Shown here: piece by piece, positions 59,291 to 64,000 of the stretch
How the letters are laid out: each line of letters begins with the position of its first letter
Numbering within the stretch: position 1 is the first letter of the stretch
Origin: Tupaia tana
Lineage: Eukaryota > Chordata > Mammalia > Scandentia > Tupaiidae
Reading direction: 5' to 3'
Assembly (NCBI GenBank): GCA_026018925.1
Contig: JAKSZU010000016.1
Coordinates: forward strand, 34,715,377-34,779,376
DNA: 64,000 bases
Notes under the pieces: generated by a model
Told to the model about the DNA's origin: nothing
The model's database searches: none
What the model saw: only the letters and a program-made list of their open reading frames with translations
Position numbers and translations under genes: made by a program

Positions 59291-59371
59291 GCCCACTCCT
59301 ACCATTTTGCTAAATTGCCTTACTGGGCCTGTCCCTAGTCTAGTGGTTAAGAAGCCAGAGCCCAAATAGCT
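59291..59371 (-). repeat. Right arm, perfect 81-bp inverted repeat
   Basis: GCCCACTCCTACCATTTTGC to GAGCCCAAATAGCT, 106 bp after ASB13 exon 3. No SINE body follows, so this arm is the inserted copy. Confidence 0.97.
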
Positions 59372-60889
59372 GAGTTTCCTGGTGCTGGTGGTGGTAGCTT
59401 TGGAGATCAGTCAGACCTCTAGTGCTCCCTCAGTCCCTTCTATAGTTTGCCCTGCAGCCTCCTGATCTCTCTGACAGAGGATTCTGAGGTTGAGGCCAGG
59501 GGCTGGTCTGGGGCATGCTCTGACTGGTACTCTCAGAGGATGAGGCTGGCCTTGGGGTGCCAGGGAGCAGCTGGGACTTTACCTGTTCTCAAAGAATGGA
59601 CAGAGCACAAGGAAAATGGCTTATCCAATCTTTCTGAATCAGAAACTTCTAGTGGAGGAGCAACAGCAGGTAGTACTACTTAGACTAGCTCATGTTTAAT
59701 CAATAGACTTGGGAGTTTGGATTTTACCCTTTTGAGCAAAGGCTGCAAATTGTAGCCTTATCTTGATGAGCCAACATGATATTTGATTCTCTTTGGGTTT
59801 GTTTTGCTGGGGTGTAGGGTGTGGGGTCCCTTCCAGGCACCAGGTGGGAACACAAATCCCTGGTACTTCCTCCTAATTTCAGCTGATAGGTTATCATTTG
59901 ACTGACCCCTGCAAGCCATGGGGATGCCTGCAGGGAGGTTTTGCAGGTTTTTGAGCAGATGTGGAATGATGAAAACAAATTTTTGGAGAACTTAGTGACC
60001 ATCTGTGTAGATGGACTGAAAGGGTGGTAGTGGTCAGGGGAGTTCTGGAAGGAGGGCGGTGTGTAAGGGCCCTCAGAACAATCCAGGTGCAAAGCACTCA
60101 GAGCCCAAAGTAGGATGGTGGTGTGGGGGTCCAAGAAAAAACAAAACCAAAAACAGCCCTTCAGGTTTGAGCCAGAAGCAGTTGCCATAGGTTGAAAGAG
60201 ATTGGACTGGGAGCAGGGACCCCAGAAAGAAGGGGGAAGGGGACTGTACTGGTTGAGATGCCCAGATGAGAATGGCCACATGGTGGTAGGTGTGGTGCTG
60301 CGTCTCAGGGCTAGAGGTGGAAGTTGGGGAGCTATCCACAGTGGAAAGGTAATTAGGCTATCTGAGAGGGTAGGACCTGGGACAGAATGTGCTGAGAAAG
60401 GACAGCTGAAGTCACTGAGCCTGATCCAAACCTGAATGAAAAACACAGTAGGAGGAGCCAGGAAAGAGACTCGAGGGTGACCTGTGGTAAGAAAGTCAGA
60501 AGGAGATCACCCAGGAGGCTGGCCCAGGTGCCAGGTGCCCAGTGTCGATATCAGTCACTCCCTGGACCCAGCACAGGAGATACCTCTGAAGTGGGAGCAG
60601 TAAGAAGGGGCTTCTCAGGCTGTTTAGAGGTTTACAGGTGCTATTTCCAACCTGACCTCTGAGCAAGAGGGTGACTGTACCAGGCAGTCCTTCGAAGAGA
60701 GCCATTTCTTTGCTTCCTGCAGGCCATGTGGGGTTGTAAACTGTTCCTTAGTTCAAAATACAGGCTTGGTTTCCCTCTCTCTCCTGTAGCCAAGCACAAC
60801 TGGCCTGTTCCAGCTGCGTTTCTATCATGCCTATTATTTCCAGTGTAAATATTTATGGACATTTTCTATCCTTTTCTGTCTGCTTTAAG
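59372..60889. other. ASB13 intron 3, unassigned
   Basis: Largely unique, SINE-free; no element recognised with confidence. Confidence 0.45.
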
Positions 60890-61024
60890 GGAGCTCCGAA
60901 TGCGTGAGGCTTCTCATTGATGTTGGGGCCAATCTGGAAGCACATGATTGCCACTTTGGGACCCCTCTGCACGTCGCCTGTGCACGGGAGCATCTGGATT
61001 GTGTCAAAGTGCTGCTCAAAGCAG
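60890..61024 (+). CDS. ASB13: ASB13 coding exon 4, ankyrin repeats
   Basis: The acceptor CTTTAAG ends at 60889. The 135-nt exon completes Gly128 and codes to residue 172, with SSECVRLLIDVGANLEAHD and TPLHVACAREHLDCVKVLL, both typical ankyrin helix pairs. It ends GCA G with donor GTGTGT in phase 1. The family residue Asn in LLNAG appears here as Lys. The next exon is not found in the remaining 3 kb. Confidence 0.94.
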
Positions 61025-61109
61025 GTGTGTGGGCATTTACCTATGCTGGTACTTACCTATGTGGGTGTTTATCTGCATTGGCATTTACTTGAGCAGTGCC
61101 CCACAGAGA

Positions 61110-61300
61110 GCTGGGTGGTGGAGGCAGACAGACCAGATTTTGGAGGTGGCTCTCCCACTTGCCAGCTGAGACTTTGGGCGTCAGTTTCCGCATCAGTAAA
61201 TCTGCAAAAATAAAGCCTATGTTGTAAGGCTTTGATGAGGATTCATAGTAGTTTCCTACAGTCCTGTTGCATAGGAGGTGCTCAACAAATGCTCTGGAGT
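61110..61300 (+). repeat. MIR
   Basis: MIR order from GGCTCTCCCACTTGCCAGCT through CAGTTTCCGCATCAGTAAAT to GGAGGTGCTCAACAAATG. Confidence 0.65.
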
Positions 61301-61717
61301 GTTTTTAGAGGACATATACGTCACTTCTGTCATACCAGCCTGGAAAGCTGCTGGCTGAATCCAAGAGAGATGGGGACACAATGGGAAATGGAGTTGGCTG
61401 TGTTCAGGAAAACAGAGCATTTGGAATCCAGGTCATTTCAAGTGATGGGAAAAGGCTCAAGATAGAGAGATTCCCGAGGTGGACAAAAAACAAAACCCTA
61501 CCCCCAAACACCCAACTAACTGAGGATTAGAGTCAGGACCTGTCTACACCACAAGTTTTAAAATGTAGCCAAAGTTGCTATTGGCAAAGGTTTTTATTAT
61601 GAACCCAGCCTAAATATTTTCTTGAGGGAAATATTTTCCTGAGACAGCCATTTTATCCATTCTGGGTGTAGCTTAGGATAAAAAACAAAATTATGAATTC
61701 CTCCCAGATATATGACA
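61301..61717. other. ASB13 intron 4, unassigned
   Basis: Nothing recognised between the MIR and the TTTC microsatellite. Confidence 0.45.
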
Positions 61718-61741
61718 TTTTCTTTCTTTCTCTCTTTCTTT

Positions 61742-61797
<56 letters not shown>

Positions 61798-61837
61798 TCC
61801 TTCCTTCCTTCCTTCCTTCCTTCCTTCCTTCCTTCCT

Positions 61838-61873
<36 letters not shown>

Positions 61874-61878
61874 TTTTT
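61718..61878 (+). repeat. (TTTC)n/(TTCC)n microsatellite
   Basis: Pure TTTC, then TTCC, then TTTC units for about 150 bp, grown from the reversed A-tail of the SINE that follows. Confidence 0.95.
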
Positions 61879-61879
61879 T

Positions 61880-62390
61880 GAGAGATTTTTTGCTATAAGG
61901 CGTGTGTGCTCACTGGAGAGACAGAAAGTGAGAAATCACCCCTAGGGGAGATGGCAATGCTGCAGGCCCTTCTCCTCCATTCTCCTCTTGGGGTTTTTGG
62001 GCATACACATACACATGCCAAATGTGAGTTTTTTTTTTTTTTTTTTTTTTGGAGAGGTTTTTCGCTATAGGGCGCGTGCGCTCGCCAGACAGACAGAGAG
62101 AGACATAGAGACAGAAAGCGAGAAATCACCCCCCAGGGGGGATGGTCTCCCTTCTCCTCCATTCTCCTCTCGGGATCTTGGGCACGCACGCACACGCGCC
62201 CGGCGTGAGTTTTAAGCCACCGGGTCCGGGACGCGAACCGCGGTCGACTACGTGGGAGTCCAGCGACATAGCCATTACGCTAACTGCTGGTTCCTCCCAA
62301 TGTGAGTTTTAAGCTGTCAGGTCTGGGGCTTGAACCATGGTTGACTTCGTGCAAATTCAGTGACATAGCCATTATGCCAACTGCTGGTTC
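61880..62390 (-). repeat. SINE-A/C, split by a younger SINE-A
   Basis: Outer halves 61880-62032 and 62296-62390 meet at AATGTGAGTTTT. Confidence 0.88.
62033..62295 (-). repeat. SINE-A, near consensus
   Basis: GGTTTTTCGCTATAGGGCGC to GCTAACTGCTGGTTCC, a short body deletion; CCAATGTGAGTTTT duplicated. Confidence 0.93.
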
Positions 62391-62599
62391 CAGATATATG
62401 TCATTATCTGTGAATAAGTTTTACTTTAATGTGCCATTTTTAGATTTTTTTTGGTGAAAAGATTCATTTTTTGTAAAGTCGGTTCTTGGGCTATTTTAAA
62501 TTTTCTTACAATGATAAAATATCTGGATTAGAAGCAGTTCCAAGTCTTCCAGTAAGTCACTCATCTGATGGCTGCATTTATTTCTTCTTTTGTTTCTGT

Positions 62600-62631
62600 T
62601 TTAAATACTTTTGCCTGAGGGTACATGTGCT

Positions 62632-62665
<34 letters not shown>

Positions 62666-62840
62666 CACCCTCCCATGGGAAATGTTCATGCTGCAATCCC
62701 TTCTTCATTTCTCCTTTCAGGATTTTGGGCATGCATACACACATGCCTGACATATTTCTCAAGCTGGGCTGGGACCTGTACCACACAATCAGCCATGTGT
62801 GATCCAGCTGCCTTAACCACCAAGGCACCGCTGCCCCCGA
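62600..62840 (-). repeat. SINE-C, old
   Basis: TTGCCTGAGGGTACATGTGC, (GA)n, ending AGGCACCGCTGCCCC. Confidence 0.72.
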
Positions 62841-63287
62841 TGGCTGCGTCCATGTCTAGCAATGTAGGGCAGTATTGTTGCTATGGAGCTTTTTGAGCTC
62901 AATACACATGAGCTCCATTTTCCCTTTACTTCTTTTCTGTGTGGCGGTAGGGGAACGGATCAACCCAGTTTCAATGCAAATACTTAGCATCAGGACCTTT
63001 TATTAATTGTGACTCATTCGCAAGTAGCAGGAAACCAGTTACAACCAGAAAAGTAACAAAGGCAGTTTCTTGGTTTGGGCAATGTAAAAGATGGGAAGTG
63101 GAGCAGTTTAGGGGTCTGTTTGACCTAGGGGGTCTAGCAGTGGCATGGTGGTCTCCATTTCTTTGAATTTAGTAGTCCTGTGTTCTTTGGCGTTAGCTTT
63201 ATTGTAAACTTCACTTTCCTGATAGTGATCAAATAGCTGCAGCAGACTGAGGCTTAAAATCTCAACACTTCACCTTTTTTTAAAAAA
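62841..63287. other. ASB13 intron 4, unassigned
   Basis: Nothing recognised. Confidence 0.45.
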
Positions 63288-63461
63288 ATAATTATTAATT
63301 TAATTTTATTTATCATTATTATTATGTTTTAGCTTATTATAGGGCACATGTACTCACCAGAGAGAGAAAGAAAGGGAAAGAGAAAGCAAGCCACCAGGTC
63401 TAGGACTTGAACCACAGTAGGCCATTCAGTGCCTTAACCACCACACCACCCGCTGACCCCC
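63288..63461 (-). repeat. SINE-B variant
   Basis: GCTTATTATAGGGCACATG joined to GAAAGCAAGCCACCAGGTC; ends CACCCGCTGACCCC. Confidence 0.8.
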
Positions 63462-64000
63462 AATACTTTCTACAAGTATCCTGGTGACTTTTTCAAAATA
63501 GCGATTAGTCCCCTTGCCCACACATCCCCTGCTATGTTCTATTGGTCCAAACTAGGTCCTATGTCCAAACCTGGGTTGGACTTTGCCAAATTCTGATGGG
63601 TTTAAGCCTAGGTTATTTGGACCAGTTATATGGTAGTAAGAGAGGAATTGGATCAAACAGGGCCTACACCTCGAGCTGAAGTTAGGTCATTTTCTCGCTC
63701 ACTCCAGTACACTGATCCCACATTGCAAAGTGGTAGCACAGTGGGAAGAATTAGAGATGAAGTGGGAGGCAGCCACCATGTCTGTGATGCCCAAGAGCTT
63801 TCACAAAGGGTTTCTATGTACATGAGAATAAAAGACGGATAGAACTTTCTTGGGGAAGTCTCCCTGCTGTGATTATCACCACCGCTAGCTCTATGCTAGT
63901 GGATATTGTCTGGCTGTCAGCTCTGTACGTGATCCTCAATGGCCATTCTAATCCTTTAGATACCCCTTGTTAGATCAAAAGGGTTGTCTTTTCTTTTTCC
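63462..64000. other. ASB13 intron 4, unassigned
   Basis: No exon 5 found: no ankyrin-like frame with splice sites on the + strand. Confidence 0.5.

Larger units (their letters stand above)
43598..64000 (+). other. ASB13: ASB13 gene, 5' part (exons 1-4; 3' end outside window)
   Basis: ASB13 is an ankyrin-repeat, SOCS-box protein. In this family the SOCS box recruits elongin B/C and CUL5-RBX2, and the ankyrin repeats select substrates for ubiquitination. Four coding exons are visible (43598-43640, 57198-57385, 59034-59184, 60890-61024), joined by GT..AG introns with phases 1, 0, 1, 1. Together they give 517 nt of uninterrupted reading frame, 172 codons of about 278 expected. I recognise it as ASB13 because the residues agree almost throughout with the mammalian protein as I remember it. 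Exons for the last repeats and the SOCS box must lie past 64000. Identity as ASB13 rather than another ASB is very likely; the 5' UTR start is not known from sequence alone. Confidence 0.95.

Noticed and set aside
59724..60446. 240-codon minus-strand frame in ASB13 intron 3
   Set aside because: No domain recognised, His/Pro/Ser-rich low-information peptide, no splice or promoter support; likely chance.

Overview
This is nuclear DNA from a placental mammal. The single host gene is split by long introns with GT..AG junctions. It is embedded in ancient mammal-wide repeats (MIR, L2, MER5A), L1/HAL1 and ERVL remnants, and about 80 copies (my count) of lineage-specific tRNA-headed SINEs. Those SINEs are not Alu, B1, CAN, ERE, Bov or AfroSINE. 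A few worn 7SL/Alu-like monomers suggest Euarchontoglires outside primates and rodents (tree shrew or colugo are my first guesses). This placement is an inference and was not checked.

Layout. 1-43 kb: gene-poor DNA upstream of ASB13, made of L1 fragments, two ERVL-type remnants (about 12.65-15.0 kb on + and 22.7-26.45 kb on -), SINEs, and a series of processed retrocopies: ATP5MG (-), SUMO2 (+), RPL7 (+), RPL21 (-) and an intact-frame RPS21 (+). There is also one mRNA 3' end of unknown origin (about 6.5-7.0 kb, -) and a broken fragment of the complement C9 C-terminus (about 34.07-34.29 kb, +). 43.0-43.4 kb: a diverged ACACATG-rich tandem array. 43.37-44.08 kb: a CpG-island promoter with a ZNF143/THAP11-type motif. 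43,598-64,000: the 5' part of ASB13 on +, exons 1-4 (172 codons, all open, phases consistent); the remaining exons with the last ankyrin repeats and the SOCS box lie beyond the window. Intron 1 (13.5 kb) carries a decayed retrocopy of a CTAG/LAGE3-like cancer/testis-antigen gene on -.

SINE names used here are mine. SINE-A: about 270 bp, tRNA-like head with a B box GGTTCGAGTCC, a long body, and a 3' end CCTATAGCAAAAACCTCTCC plus A-tail. SINE-B: the same head, but most of the body is missing and the 3' end is TGGTCAAATTAAAATAAATAAA-like, about 170 bp. SINE-C: old, diverged A-like copies. SINE-D: a different head and body, about 240 bp. Many A and B copies have target-site duplications of 12-17 bp, so they were mobilised by L1.

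The strongest structural oddity is a perfect 81-bp inverted repeat (57,893-57,973 and 59,291-59,371) on either side of ASB13 exon 3. No tRNA, rRNA or CRISPR feature is present. The tRNA-like stretches are SINE heads.
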